A stretch of 64,000 nucleotides of DNA from Asanoa sp. WMMD1127 (GCF_029626225.1 NZ_JARUBP010000001.1:2914001-2978000); one strand, 5' to 3'. Numbered from the stretch's first letter, positions 7,704 to 16,406 are shown. Numbers and translations are program-made. Notes: generated by a model from the letters alone, not told the origin.

Positions 7704-8558
7704 GTGGGTCGTCACGAGTTCGGCGCCGCCGTGCGCCAGTTGCGGGAGAGCACGAAGCCCGCTGCTGTCCTGATGCCGACCGGCCGTCGGCGGGTACAGG
7801 GTCTCCGGAGGGAGGAACTCGGCGAGCTCGCGGGGATGTCCGCGGACTACGTGCGCCGGTTGGAGCAGGGACGCAGTCATCCATCGCCGGGGGTCGTGAG
7901 CGCCATCGCCCGCGCCCTGCGGGTCGGGCGGGCGGATTACGAGCGGCTGTGCGCGCTGGCCGGGTACGCCGCCGCGGACGGGCAGGTGCCGAACGAGGTC
8001 GGTCCGGGTGCGAAGCGCCTGCTGGAGCGGTTCACGGACACGCCGATGTTCGTCTCCGACGCCGCCATGAACGTGATCGCCGTGAACAGCGCTTTCATGG
8101 CGCTCAAGCACTGGGATCTCACCGGGGACCCGTGGGACTGGAACGTCGCCTGGCGGACCTTCTGCGATCCGTTCAGCCGTTTCCAGCAGTCCACGGCTGA
8201 CGCGACCGACCATCAGGCGATCCACGTCGCGCGGCTGAGGAGCGTGCTGTTGCGCTACCCCGGCGACGCGTCGCTGGCCGCTCTGGTGGACGAGATCCGC
8301 AGCCGAAGCCCCCTGTTCGACACCCTGTGGCGGGCGCCGCGACCGGTGGATGCCTACGACAGCAGTGCCACGTTCGTCCACCCGGATGCCGGTTCCGTGA
8401 CGCTCGTCGGCAGCTTGCTCGCCATTCCCGGCGACGATCTGGGGGCTCTGCTGCTCACCGCGGCGCCGGGCTCGGCCGACGCGGCGCGGCTCGCCGAGAT
8501 CGTGGACGCCGGCGAGGAGCCGGCCATCATCAAGGTGGGCCGAACCGGCCCAGGTTGA
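7704..8558 (+). CDS. XRE/MmyB-type transcriptional regulator
   Basis: A 284-residue regulator. An N-terminal helix-turn-helix (about 5-80) carries LRREELGELAGMSADYVRRL, followed by the MmyB-type ligand-binding domain with PMFVSDAAMNVIAVN and a WRTFCDP segment typical of the family. The start is a GTG. It is co-directional with and 65 nt upstream of a quinone-oxidoreductase-like gene; such regulators usually control an adjacent dehydrogenase or reductase, so the enzyme is the likely target (inference). Confidence 0.92.
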   Translation: MGRHEFGAAVRQLRESTKPAAVLMPTGRRRVQGLRREELGELAGMSADYVRRLEQGRSHPSPGVVSAIARALRVGRADYERLCALAGYAAADGQVPNEVGPGAKRLLERFTDTPMFVSDAAMNVIAVNSAFMALKHWDLTGDPWDWNVAWRTFCDPFSRFQQSTADATDHQAIHVARLRSVLLRYPGDASLAALVDEIRSRSPLFDTLWRAPRPVDAYDSSATFVHPDAGSVTLVGSLLAIPGDDLGALLLTAAPGSADAARLAEIVDAGEEPAIIKVGRTGPG

Positions 8559-8623
8559 GCGCGCCGGATCCTGCGACCTTTGAGACGTCTCCAGCAACGC
8601 GAAGACGGAAGCAGGTGCAGCAT

Positions 8624-9568
8624 ATGAAGGCAATGCGTTTTCACGAGTTCGGTGGTCCCGATGTCCTGCGTTACGAGGACGTCGCGCAGCCCACTCCTGG
8701 CGCCGGTCAGGTCCGGATCCGGGTCGCCGCGACATCGTTCAACGGCATCGACGGCAACATCCGCGCGGGCTACATGCAGGACCCGATCCCGGTCGCGCTC
8801 CCACACACGCCCGGCATCGACGTCGCGGGCACGGTCGACGCGCTCGGTGCCGGCGTGGCCGGCCTCGCGGTCGGCGACCAGGTGATCGGCTTCCTGCCGA
8901 TGACGGAGGCCGGAGCGGCCGCGGAGCACGTCATCGCGCCGGCGGAGATCCTGACGGGGGCACCCAGGAACTTCCCGTTGGTCGACGCGGCGGCGCTGCC
9001 CGTGACGGGCCTGGCCGCGTGGCAGGCGTTGTTCGACCACGGCAACCTGACCACCGGTCAGCGACTGCTGATCAACGGCGCCGGCGGAGCGGTCGGCGGG
9101 TACGCCGTGCAGCTGGCCAAGGAGGCCGGTGCACATGTGATCGCCACGGCCGGCCCACGCGACGCCGAGCGCGTCAAAGCGATGGGCGCCGACGAGGTGA
9201 TCGACCACACCACCACGGACGTGACGGCGGCCGTGACCGAGCCGGTCGACCTCGCACTCAATCTGGCCCCGGTTGCTCCGGAGCGGCTGGCCGCGCTGGT
9301 CACCCTGATCCGGGACGGTGGCACGCTGGTCAACACCACCGTCTGGATGCCGGCTCCGTCGGACGCGCAGCGCGGTGTGCGCGGCATCGACCTGTTCGTG
9401 CGCAGCGACGCCGACCAACTCGCGGACCTGGCCGCTCGCGTCAGCACCGGTGAGTTACGGGTCGAGGTCGCCCAGCGGGTCCCGCTCGCGGAACTGGCGA
9501 CCGTGCACGCCCAGGCCGCCGCCGGCGCGCTGCCCGGCAAGACCGTCATCGTCGCCCCCACCGCCTGA
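8624..9568 (+). CDS. Quinone-oxidoreductase-like NADPH enzyme (MDR family)
   Basis: A 314-residue medium-chain dehydrogenase/reductase without the catalytic zinc ligands. The N-terminal GroES-like fold (MKAMRFHEFGGPDVL) and Rossmann domain with INGAGGAVGGYAVQLA match zeta-crystallin-like NADPH:quinone reductases, which reduce quinones or enals. The ATG at 8624 is placed by the canonical N-terminus. It follows the XRE regulator on the same strand and probably shares its regulation. Confidence 0.9.
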   Translation: MKAMRFHEFGGPDVLRYEDVAQPTPGAGQVRIRVAATSFNGIDGNIRAGYMQDPIPVALPHTPGIDVAGTVDALGAGVAGLAVGDQVIGFLPMTEAGAAAEHVIAPAEILTGAPRNFPLVDAAALPVTGLAAWQALFDHGNLTTGQRLLINGAGGAVGGYAVQLAKEAGAHVIATAGPRDAERVKAMGADEVIDHTTTDVTAAVTEPVDLALNLAPVAPERLAALVTLIRDGGTLVNTTVWMPAPSDAQRGVRGIDLFVRSDADQLADLAARVSTGELRVEVAQRVPLAELATVHAQAAAGALPGKTVIVAPTA

Positions 9569-9604
9569 CCGGGACCCCGGTGACGGTGGTGTGCGGGGTG
9601 AAGG

Positions 9605-9638
9605 TTGACATGCCCTATAGATAGCCGTTAGCTATAGA
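9605..9638 (+). promoter_or_regulatory. PadR promoter with near-palindromic operator
   Basis: A perfect -35 TTGACA sits at 9605-9610. It is followed by a near-palindrome at 9615-9637 (CTATAGATAGC facing TAGCTATAG) that covers the spacer and the likely -10 near 9630-9638. An operator placed over the promoter just before padR fits autorepression by a PadR-family protein controlling the downstream ABC genes. Confidence 0.6.
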
Positions 9639-9664
9639 CGATCACGGCGAGGGGTGTGCTTCCG

Positions 9665-10195
9665 GTGCAGGACGTGGTGCTGGCCATGCTGGCCAAGGAG
9701 CCGGCGCACGGCTACGACCTGCGCGCCCGTCTGCGTGTCGCGCTGGGCCCGCTCGGCGACGCGATGAACGCTGGGCAGATCTACGTCACGCTGGGCCGGC
9801 TGACGAAGGCCGGGCTGGTGACTTCGCGGCGCTCCGACGGCCTGCCGGACCGGCCTGACCGCTGGGTCTACACGCTGACCGCGGCCGGGCAGCAGCGGGT
9901 GGCTGCCTGGCTCGCCGAAGTGAGCTGGCCGAAGCCGGACCTCACGGAGTTCCATCTCAAACTCGTGTCCGCCGCGGCGGCCCGGCTCGCCGATCCGGTG
10001 GCCCTGGTCGACGCGCAGCGGCGCGAGGTGCTGCGCCGACTGCGCGACGCCCAACGGTCCGCACTGGACCGGTCGGTGGACCCGGTCGCCGGATTGCTGC
10101 TGGAGGGTGTCGTGCTGCGGCTGCGGGCCGACCTGGACTGGCTGGAGGCTTGCGAACGCGTGTGGACTGGGCGCGACCGGCGGGCCGAGTCGTGA
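9665..10195 (+). CDS. PadR-family transcriptional regulator
   Basis: A 176-residue repressor. The N-terminal winged helix has the PadR signature VLAMLAKEPAHGYDL and a recognition region with QIYVTLGRLTKAGLV; a C-terminal helical dimerisation part follows. GTG 9665 is preferred over GTG 9656 because the GGCGAGGGG ribosome site (9646-9654) is well spaced for it. Its stop overlaps the ABC ATPase start (GTGA). The operon padR-ATPase-permease is typical of PadR-regulated drug or peptide exporters. Confidence 0.92.
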   Translation: MQDVVLAMLAKEPAHGYDLRARLRVALGPLGDAMNAGQIYVTLGRLTKAGLVTSRRSDGLPDRPDRWVYTLTAAGQQRVAAWLAEVSWPKPDLTEFHLKLVSAAAARLADPVALVDAQRREVLRRLRDAQRSALDRSVDPVAGLLLEGVVLRLRADLDWLEACERVWTGRDRRAES

Positions 10196-10905
10196 CGGCG
10201 CTGCGCGCGCGCCGGCTGACCAGGCAGTACGGCCACGACAGCGGGCTGGTGCGGGCGGTCGACGAGGTCGACCTGGACGTGCCGGCCGGGCAGACGCTCG
10301 CGGTCATGGGGCCGAGCGGCTGCGGCAAGTCCACCTTGCTGCACCTGCTCGGCGGGCTGCAACGGCCCACCGGTGGCGAAGTGTGGCTGGCCGACCGGCG
10401 GATCGACACGATGAGCGAACGCGCGCTGGCCCGGCTGCGCCGCGACAGCGTCGGGTTCGTCTTCCAGGCTTTCCACCTGATGGACGAACTGACCGCGGTC
10501 GAGAACGTCGAGCTGGCCGCGCTATTGGCCGGGCAGTCGCCTGGCCGAGCCCGCAAGCGCGCGCTGTACCTGCTCGACCGGGTCGGGCTGGCCGACCGGG
10601 CCACGCACCTCCCCTCGGCGCTCTCCGGCGGCCAGCGGCAACGCGTCGCGGTGGCTCGCGCGTTGAGCAACGAGCCGCTGGTGGTGCTGGCCGACGAGCC
10701 CACCGGCAACCTGGACAGCGCCGCCACGCTGGAGGTGCTGCGACTCTTCGAGGACCTGCGCTCGGCGGGACAGACGCTCGTAGTGGTCACCCACGACGCC
10801 CGCATCGCTGCCGTGGCCGACCGGGTGATCGCCATGCGTGACGGCGCGCTCGCCGACGACACCCGGCTCGCCGCCGCTGGCACGATCTACAGCGGATTGC
10901 GTTGA
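10192..10905 (+). CDS. ABC transporter ATP-binding protein (MacB/LolD type)
   Basis: A 237-residue ATPase with Walker A GPSGCGKST (about 40-48), Q-loop VFQAFHL, signature LSGGQRQR, Walker B VVLADEPTG and the His switch VVTHD. The family couples ATP hydrolysis to FtsX-like permeases. The GTG start overlaps the padR stop; an earlier in-frame ATG lies inside padR and is unlikely. It works with the permease that begins 2 nt after it ends. Confidence 0.95.
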   Translation: MTALRARRLTRQYGHDSGLVRAVDEVDLDVPAGQTLAVMGPSGCGKSTLLHLLGGLQRPTGGEVWLADRRIDTMSERALARLRRDSVGFVFQAFHLMDELTAVENVELAALLAGQSPGRARKRALYLLDRVGLADRATHLPSALSGGQRQRVAVARALSNEPLVVLADEPTGNLDSAATLEVLRLFEDLRSAGQTLVVVTHDARIAAVADRVIAMRDGALADDTRLAAAGTIYSGLR

Positions 10906-10906
10906 C

Positions 10907-12661
10907 GTGCTCGGTCGTCTCCTGCTCGTCGGCCGGCTGCTGCTGCGCGACCTGCGCGGGCGGCCCGTCGAAGCGGTCCTGCTGATCGTCGCCATCACCG
11001 CCGCCTCCGCCACGCTGACCCTCGGGCTGACGCTCGCCGAGGTCGCCGACCGGCCCTACCAGCAGACCCGCGCCGCCACCGCCGGCCCGGACGTGATCCT
11101 GACTCCGCTGGCGACCGGGCCGGCCGCGTTGGACGAGCTGAGGCGCCGGGCCGAGGCGCCGGGTGTCGCCGACCACAGTGGTCCGTTCCCGATCGCCTAC
11201 CGGACGATGACCGTGCACGGCACGTCGGCACACGTCGTCGTCGAAGGCCGGGACAGCGCGCCCGTGTCGGTCGACCGGCCCGTCGTGACCGACGGGAGCT
11301 GGGTGCGACCCGGCGGTGTGGTCGTCGAGCGTGCGTTCGCCGACGCCCTGGGCGTCCGGGCCGGCGACGTGGTCAGCGTCGACGGCCACGCGCTGCGGGT
11401 CACGGGGACCGCGGTGACCGCCGCGCGAGCGACCTATCCGTACGCCGGCTGGCACTACCCGGGCAGCGTCCTGGTCGAGCGCGGCGGCCTGATCTGGGTC
11501 GACCGTGGCGACATCGAGACGCTCGCGGGCGGCCAGGAGCTGTCGTACACCCTCAACCTCAGGCTCGCCGACCCGGCGGCCAGTGCCGCCTACCGCGTCG
11601 GCACCGAGGTGACGACCTGGCAGCACGTCAACCACATGAACGGCCTGCTCTACCGGGACGCGCGTACCGCGCTGCTGGTCGGCAGTTGGCTGCTCAGCGG
11701 CATGGCACTGGCCGGTGTCACCGGCATCGTCGCGGGCCGGATCATCGGCCAGCGGCGCCGGGTCGGACTGCTCAAGGCCGTCGGCGCCGGCCCGGCGATG
11801 ATCGCCGCCGTCCACCTCGCCGAGTACCTCGCGATGGGGCTCGCCGGGGCCGTGATCGGCATCGCGGCGGGCTGGTTCGCCGCACCCTTGTTGATCACCC
11901 CCAGTGCCGGGCTCATCGGGTCCGTCACCGCCCACCCGCCGGCCACGCCGACGGTAATCGCGGTGACGGCTTTCGCCCTTACGATCGCGGTGGCCGCGAC
12001 GCTAGTGCCGGTGGCGCGGGCCGTGGCGACCAGCACCGTTCACGCCCTCGCGGACGCCGCCGCACCACCGCGGCGACGGCGGTGGCGGATCTGGCTGTCG
12101 CGAAGGCTGCCGACCGCGCTGCTGATCGGAGTGCGGATCAACGCGCGCCGACCGCGCCGCGCCCGGTTGGTCACCGTCAACAGCCTCATCACCACGACCG
12201 CGCTGGTCGGCATGCTCGTGGTCAGCAGGCACGTGGAGCAGTTCGACCTCGGTTACACGGAGCTGGCCAACCCGCGCAGCGAGCGGCGGGACCAGGCGGC
12301 CCTCGTCGTCATCGTCGTGCTGTGCGGGCTGGCGCTCGTCAACGCGGTCGTCAGCACCTGGGCCGCGGTGCTCGACGCCCGCCAGCCGCTGGCCGTCGCG
12401 CGGACCCTCGGCGCCACCCCCGCGCAGGCCACCGTGGGCCTGGCGGTGGCGCAGCTGCTGCCCGCCGTTCCGGGGGTCGCGGCGGGGATACCGGCCGGGG
12501 TCGGGTTGCTCTCGTTGGTCAGCCGCGACGAGGTCTCGTACCCGCCCGGTTGGTGGCTCCTCGCGACCGCGCTCGGGGTGCTGCTCGCGATCGCGGTGCT
12601 GACCGCCGTTCCCGCGCTGGCCGCCGCCCGCCGCCCGGTGGGAGACACCCTCCAGGCTTAG
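10907..12661 (+). CDS. FtsX-like ABC transporter permease
   Basis: A 584-residue permease with an N-terminal transmembrane helix (about 16-40), a large extracytoplasmic MacB-type domain to about 250, then FtsX-type membrane blocks (about 250-370 and 420-575) with the conserved pattern RRVGLLKAVGAGPAMI in the first and VARTLGATPAQAT in the second. It is likely the export subunit for the ATPase encoded immediately upstream; the substrate is unknown. The GTG at 10907 lies 1 nt after the ATPase stop. The stop overlaps the convergent AraC-like gene by 4 nt. Confidence 0.92.
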   Translation: MLGRLLLVGRLLLRDLRGRPVEAVLLIVAITAASATLTLGLTLAEVADRPYQQTRAATAGPDVILTPLATGPAALDELRRRAEAPGVADHSGPFPIAYRTMTVHGTSAHVVVEGRDSAPVSVDRPVVTDGSWVRPGGVVVERAFADALGVRAGDVVSVDGHALRVTGTAVTAARATYPYAGWHYPGSVLVERGGLIWVDRGDIETLAGGQELSYTLNLRLADPAASAAYRVGTEVTTWQHVNHMNGLLYRDARTALLVGSWLLSGMALAGVTGIVAGRIIGQRRRVGLLKAVGAGPAMIAAVHLAEYLAMGLAGAVIGIAAGWFAAPLLITPSAGLIGSVTAHPPATPTVIAVTAFALTIAVAATLVPVARAVATSTVHALADAAAPPRRRRWRIWLSRRLPTALLIGVRINARRPRRARLVTVNSLITTTALVGMLVVSRHVEQFDLGYTELANPRSERRDQAALVVIVVLCGLALVNAVVSTWAAVLDARQPLAVARTLGATPAQATVGLAVAQLLPAVPGVAAGIPAGVGLLSLVSRDEVSYPPGWWLLATALGVLLAIAVLTAVPALAAARRPVGDTLQA

Positions 12662-13549
12662 GGTCTGTCGCCCTTAGCGATCGGCTGGATGACCTGGGTC
12701 TGCCAGGTGGCCGGGTCGGGATGGTCGCCGGGGTCGGTCAGGTAGATCTCCCGCGGCGGCCCGCCGGCCCGGTGCCCTTCGGCGTCGAGCCAGCGCTCGA
12801 TCGCGGCGTAGGTGTCCGGCAGGGTGTCGTAGGGTCCATGGTGGATGGTCACCGCGGCGGGCCCGGCCGGAATGGTCAGCAGTTCGAGGTCGTCGTCGAG
12901 CGGCCCCGACGGCGCCGCCGCGACCGGGAACCCGGCCTCGAGGAGCACCGTGCCCATGCCCATCTCGGGATAGCGGGTGAACGGCGGTCCCGCCAACGCC
13001 ACCGCCTCGCGCTGCGCGAACGCGAAGACCGCCGGAAGAACCTCCCCGAGCGCGGCCGCGATGGCGTCGCGGGCGACCCGCCGCCGGATCACCAGCGCTT
13101 CCATGGACGGTTGATCGGCAAGCGTTATGTCAAGGTCCACAATGTTCCTCCGAAGGATGCTCATGCGGTAGAGGCCGACACACGGTGCGGCCGCCACGGA
13201 CGTGGCCGCGTGGACGACGGCGTCGCCGCCCTCGCGAAAACCGCGCTCCCGATAGGCCCGCGGCGTCGTGCCGAAGTGCCGCCGAAACGCCCGGGTGAAC
13301 ACCTCGTGGCTCGCGAACCCCCGCGCCCGCGCGATCCCGGCGATCGACCGTTCGGTCGACAACAGGTCCGCGGCGGCCCGGACGAGCCGAACCCGGGTGG
13401 TGTACGCCTTCGGCGTCTCACCGGTCAGCGCCCGTAGCCGCCGGTGCAGGTCGAACCGGGACCGGTGCGCGGCCCCGGGCGAGCACCGACAGCGACACGT
13501 CCCCGTCGCTCCGGTTGGCCAGGGCCAGCAGGCGCAACAGCTCCGTCAT
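12658..13549 (-). pseudogene. AraC/GyrI-like regulator with a +1 frameshift
   Basis: Two frames together encode one AraC-type regulator. From the ATG at 13549 one frame reads MTELLRLLALANRS... and runs off as an unrelated tail. The second HTH half (STERSIAGIARARGF.SHEVF.RAFRRHFG.TP) and a GyrI-like effector-binding domain are in another frame down to 12658. Skipping one C in the GC run near 13470-13480 joins SVLARG to a typical AHRSRFDLHRRLRALTGE continuation and restores 296 residues, the normal length. The lesion is therefore a single-base insertion: a real mutation or an error in a CCCGGGGCC tract. Confidence 0.8.
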
Positions 13550-13692
13550 GCCGCTCAACGTACGCGAACGGCGGGGCCACGCGCCTTGACGAATCTTGCG
13601 CAACCGTCTCGACCGCGGTGAGGGCAGCCCTACTGTCAACCGGCAAGCTGACGGGATGGGGGCGGCGCGGGTCGATGCCTAGCGTCAATGGC

Positions 13693-14445
13693 ATGACTAC
13701 CGCCATCGTTTCCAGCCCGGTCCCGACCACCACCGCGCATCGTGGCATCGTCCGTCAACTGCTGACCGACTCCGCGTACGCCATCGTGGGTTTCCCGCTC
13801 GCCGTCGTCGGGTTCGTCGCCGTCGTGGTCGGCCTGACGGTGGGTGCCGGCCTGATCGCCATCGGCGTCGGCCTGCCGGTCCTCGCGGGAGCGCTGCTGC
13901 TCGCCCGCGGCCTCGCCGACCTCGACCGGGTGACCATCGGCCGGGTCGTCCGCCGGCCGGTGATCCGACCCGCCTACCGGGCCGCCGCAACCGACGCCGG
14001 ACCGGTCCGACGCATGCTCACCGTCATCGGCGACGGCCAGTCCTGGCTCGACGCCCTGCACGCGATGATCAAGTTCGTCCTGTCGATCTTCGCGTTCGTG
14101 GTCACGGTCACCTGGTGGGCCGCCGCGCTGGGTGGCGTCTTCTCCTGGGCATACGACTGGGCCATTCCCCGCAGCCCCGGCAACACCGACCTCAACACCC
14201 TGATCGGCCTGGGCAGCGGAACCGGGCCACGCCTGCTCCTGCACACTGCCATCGGCGTGTTCGCCCTGCTCACGCTGCCGTTCGTGGTGCGGGGCGTGGC
14301 GCTGCTCCAGGCCGGCGTCAGCAAGACGATGCTGTCCGACGTGGCCGCGCTGCGGAGCACGACCGCCACCGTCGCAAGCCCCGCCGAGCAGCGCCTCACG
14401 CAGGTCACCATGGAACTCGCCGCAGCGCGACGGGACCTTCGCTAG
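13693..14445 (+). CDS. Stand-alone sensor-domain membrane protein, possible truncated histidine kinase
   Basis: A 250-residue protein with four predicted transmembrane segments (about 25-50, 52-75, 115-145, 180-205), matching the 'putative sensor' domain usually found at the N-terminus of actinobacterial NarL-type histidine kinases. In the full-length kinases this is followed by RxxERDxHDGxQ and a DHp helix. Here the sequence jumps to AEQRLTQVTMELAAARRDLR and stops, so the phospho-acceptor His and ATPase are absent. It may be an independent sensor or a deletion product. ATG 13675 is an alternative start. A strong hairpin follows the stop. Confidence 0.75.
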   Translation: MTTAIVSSPVPTTTAHRGIVRQLLTDSAYAIVGFPLAVVGFVAVVVGLTVGAGLIAIGVGLPVLAGALLLARGLADLDRVTIGRVVRRPVIRPAYRAAATDAGPVRRMLTVIGDGQSWLDALHAMIKFVLSIFAFVVTVTWWAAALGGVFSWAYDWAIPRSPGNTDLNTLIGLGSGTGPRLLLHTAIGVFALLTLPFVVRGVALLQAGVSKTMLSDVAALRSTTATVASPAEQRLTQVTMELAAARRDLR

Positions 14446-14466
14446 CATGCCCGATCCGCTCAGGAC

Positions 14467-14503
14467 CTGACCGCGGAGGCCGGAACAAGGCCTTCGCGGT
14501 CAG
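14467..14503 (+). terminator. Strong hairpin after the sensor gene
   Basis: A 15-bp stem, CTGACCGCGGAGGCC (14467-14481) with GGCCTTCGCGGTCAG (14489-14503), has a 7-nt loop and one G-T wobble position, 21 nt after the stop at 14445. There is no long U tract, as is usual in high-GC actinobacteria. Confidence 0.7.
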
Positions 14504-14522
14504 TCGTCGCATTGACGGCGGG

Positions 14523-14780
14523 GTACGGTTCGCGAGTGACGTTCGGGCGAGGGCGGGTCACCCGGCGTTCCGGGATGACGCCGAGGCCGCCGGCGTCCGG
14601 GCCGAGGGGGAGCGGCTCCTCGCCCTGGCCCAGGCCGGCGCGCCGCCGTTCGACGGCCGGTAGCTCGAGTTCCAGCCCGATCCGGCGTGGGACGCGACGG
14701 CACTGCCGCACTGGTGGGAGCTGCCCGCGACCGCGACCTGCTGGGGACCCGACTACTTCCGACCAGGATGGCTGACGTGA
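14523..14780 (+). pseudogene. Stop-interrupted fragment of a hypothetical protein
   Basis: One frame reads RFASDVRARAGHPAF... then DGR, an in-frame TAG at 14661-14663, and continues LEFQPDPAWDATALPHWWEL.ATATCWGPDYFRPG to a TGA at 14778. The second half has the Trp/Pro-rich character of a real protein end, so the stop seems to split one gene. No ATG, GTG or TTG start is found at the beginning of the open stretch. It ends inside the next gene's first codons. I do not recognise the family. Confidence 0.45.
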
Positions 14781-15196
14781 TCGATGCCGAGCTGGTGGGG
14801 TTCTGGGACACGCGGCCCTACGACTACGGCGTCATGGAGTCCAGCTCGCTGGTGCTGAAGGCCGACGGCACCGGCTGGACCGAGTGGAGCAACGCCGCGC
14901 GGGCGATGTCGGTGAGCAGGTTCACCTGGGACTGCCCGCGGGCCGGCACCCTCGAGCTGCGCTTCACCACCATCATCTCGGGGTCCTGGGCGCCGGGTCA
15001 GGCCGGCCTCGCGTCCATTGAGGACCACAGGTCCGACGACACGGTGCTGCGGACCACCTATGCGATCGACCGCGACTCGACTGACATGGTCGACAGCGAT
15101 TTCGCTGCCATCCACTTCGGACAACCGATCGAGTTCAGCCACGACTACGGGCTCGTGCGACGCGACATCCACGCCGGCGACGACCCGGAAGCCTGA
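14768..15196 (+). CDS. Hypothetical beta-rich protein
   Basis: A 142-residue cytosolic protein, not recognised. It has alternating hydrophobic strands, Trp residues (ELVGFWDTRPYDYG, GTGWTEWSN, FTWDCPRAGTLELRF) and an acidic tail, suggesting a small beta-barrel or lipocalin-like fold. The ATG at 14768 sits on a weak ribosome site; a GTG at 14783 is possible. It overlaps the broken fragment upstream and ends 4 nt before the convergent small gene at 15201. Confidence 0.65.
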   Translation: MADVIDAELVGFWDTRPYDYGVMESSSLVLKADGTGWTEWSNAARAMSVSRFTWDCPRAGTLELRFTTIISGSWAPGQAGLASIEDHRSDDTVLRTTYAIDRDSTDMVDSDFAAIHFGQPIEFSHDYGLVRRDIHAGDDPEA

Positions 15197-15200
15197 TTCC

Positions 15201-15485
15201 TCAGCGGTGCCGCACGTCGAAGCCCATGGTGCCGAGCACCTTGACCGCGCCCGTACGGCCGCCCTCGAAGTCGCCCGAGGCCAGGCGTTGGCCGGTCGCG
15301 AACTCGTACGCCGTGCCCAGGATCGCCTTCGGCGGGTAGCGGCGGTCGCCGTCCACGAGCTCGTACGTCGTCGTCGGGGCGAAGCCGTGCTCGGCGAAGA
15401 AGCGGTCCGGGCCCAGCCGGTCGTACTCCTTCATCGCGCGCTTGACGTCCTTGTCGGAGACCTGGTTCCAGGCGGGTGTGGTCAT
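15201..15485 (-). CDS. Small ScoMcrA-like N-terminal head domain protein
   Basis: A 94-residue protein. The pattern F(A)EHGF...YELVDGDRRYPPKAILGTA...F.GG..GAVKVLGTMGF.V resembles the N-terminal head domain found in ScoMcrA-type modified-DNA endonucleases and related restriction proteins. Here it stands alone with no HNH or SRA domain. Its ATG overlaps the stop of the hydrolase gene (ATGA), so the two are co-translated. Function is unknown; the domain resemblance is from memory of the motif. Confidence 0.65.
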   Translation of the reverse strand: MTTPAWNQVSDKDVKRAMKEYDRLGPDRFFAEHGFAPTTTYELVDGDRRYPPKAILGTAYEFATGQRLASGDFEGGRTGAVKVLGTMGFDVRHR

Positions 15486-16345
15486 CGGATCGTCCTTTCC
15501 AGGAAGCGGTCGACGAGGCCGGCCACGGTCGCGAGCTGGCTCTCCAGCAGGAAATGGCCGCCGTCGATCAGGTGGATCTCGGCGTCGTGCGCGTCGGCGG
15601 CGAACGCCTCGGCGCCGGCCGGTGCGAAGATGCCGTCGTTGCGGCCCCAGACCGCCAGCACCGGCACGCCGCTGTCGCGCAGGTAGGCGTGCAGCTTCGG
15701 GTAGAGCGCCACGTTGCCCGCATAGTCCGCGAACAGCCGCACCTGCACCGCGTCGTTGCCGGGGCGTGACACCAGCGCGTGGTCATGCTGCCAGGTGTCC
15801 GGGCAGACGACGCTTTCATCGGGTACGCCGTGCAGGTACTGCCAGCGGATCATCTCGAGCGTGAGGGCCTGGCGGACACCGGCCTCGGTGGACGGAGACG
15901 GGTCGGCCCAGAAGTCGCGCACGGGCGCCCAGAACTCGTCGACGAAGCCCGACTCGTAGCCGTTGCCGTTCTGCGTCACGATCGCCGTCACCGCGGCCGG
16001 GTCGGCGATCGCCAGCCGCCACCCGATGGGCGCGCCGTAGTCGTGCACGTAGATCGCGTAGCGGCCGACGCCGAGCTCGCGCAGCAGCCCGCGGGTCAGG
16101 TCGGCCAGCGCGTCGAAGGTGTAGTCGAACTCGTCCGCCGGTGGCGCGTCGGAGAAGCCGAAGCCGAGATGGTCCGGCGCGAGCACGTGGTAGCGCGTCG
16201 CCAGCAGCGGGATCAGGTCGCGGAACATGTGTGAGCTGGTCGGGAAGCCGTGCAGCAGCACCACCGTGGGCGCGTCGCGCGGTCCGGCCTCCCGGTAGAA
16301 GAGCCGCCGGCCGTCGACCTCGACCTGCCTGTAGTGAACGGTCAT
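15482..16345 (-). CDS. Alpha/beta hydrolase, epoxide hydrolase or haloalkane dehalogenase-like
   Basis: A 287-residue alpha/beta-hydrolase. The oxyanion segment LHGFPTSSHMF, nucleophile Asp102 in VHDYGAPIG, an acidic residue in GRNDGIF, and catalytic His in DGGHFLLE place it with epoxide hydrolases and dehalogenases rather than Ser esterases. The cap region has RLFADYAGN. The ATG at 16345 is chosen because MTVHYRQVEVDG is the family start; an upstream in-frame start adds 8 residues. The McrA-head-like gene follows with a 4-nt overlap. Confidence 0.88.
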   Translation of the reverse strand: MTVHYRQVEVDGRRLFYREAGPRDAPTVVLLHGFPTSSHMFRDLIPLLATRYHVLAPDHLGFGFSDAPPADEFDYTFDALADLTRGLLRELGVGRYAIYVHDYGAPIGWRLAIADPAAVTAIVTQNGNGYESGFVDEFWAPVRDFWADPSPSTEAGVRQALTLEMIRWQYLHGVPDESVVCPDTWQHDHALVSRPGNDAVQVRLFADYAGNVALYPKLHAYLRDSGVPVLAVWGRNDGIFAPAGAEAFAADAHDAEIHLIDGGHFLLESQLATVAGLVDRFLERTIR

Positions 16346-16406
16346 TTTTCTAACCCCCGTCAGAGCCATAGGCGGTTACATCTAGCCACCCTCCACCGAT
16401 CCGACT

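Noticed and set aside
9571-9584. ACCGGG/CCCGGT hairpin after the quinone reductase gene
   Set aside because: The loop would be only 2 nt and the stem 6 bp, too tight to claim a terminator.
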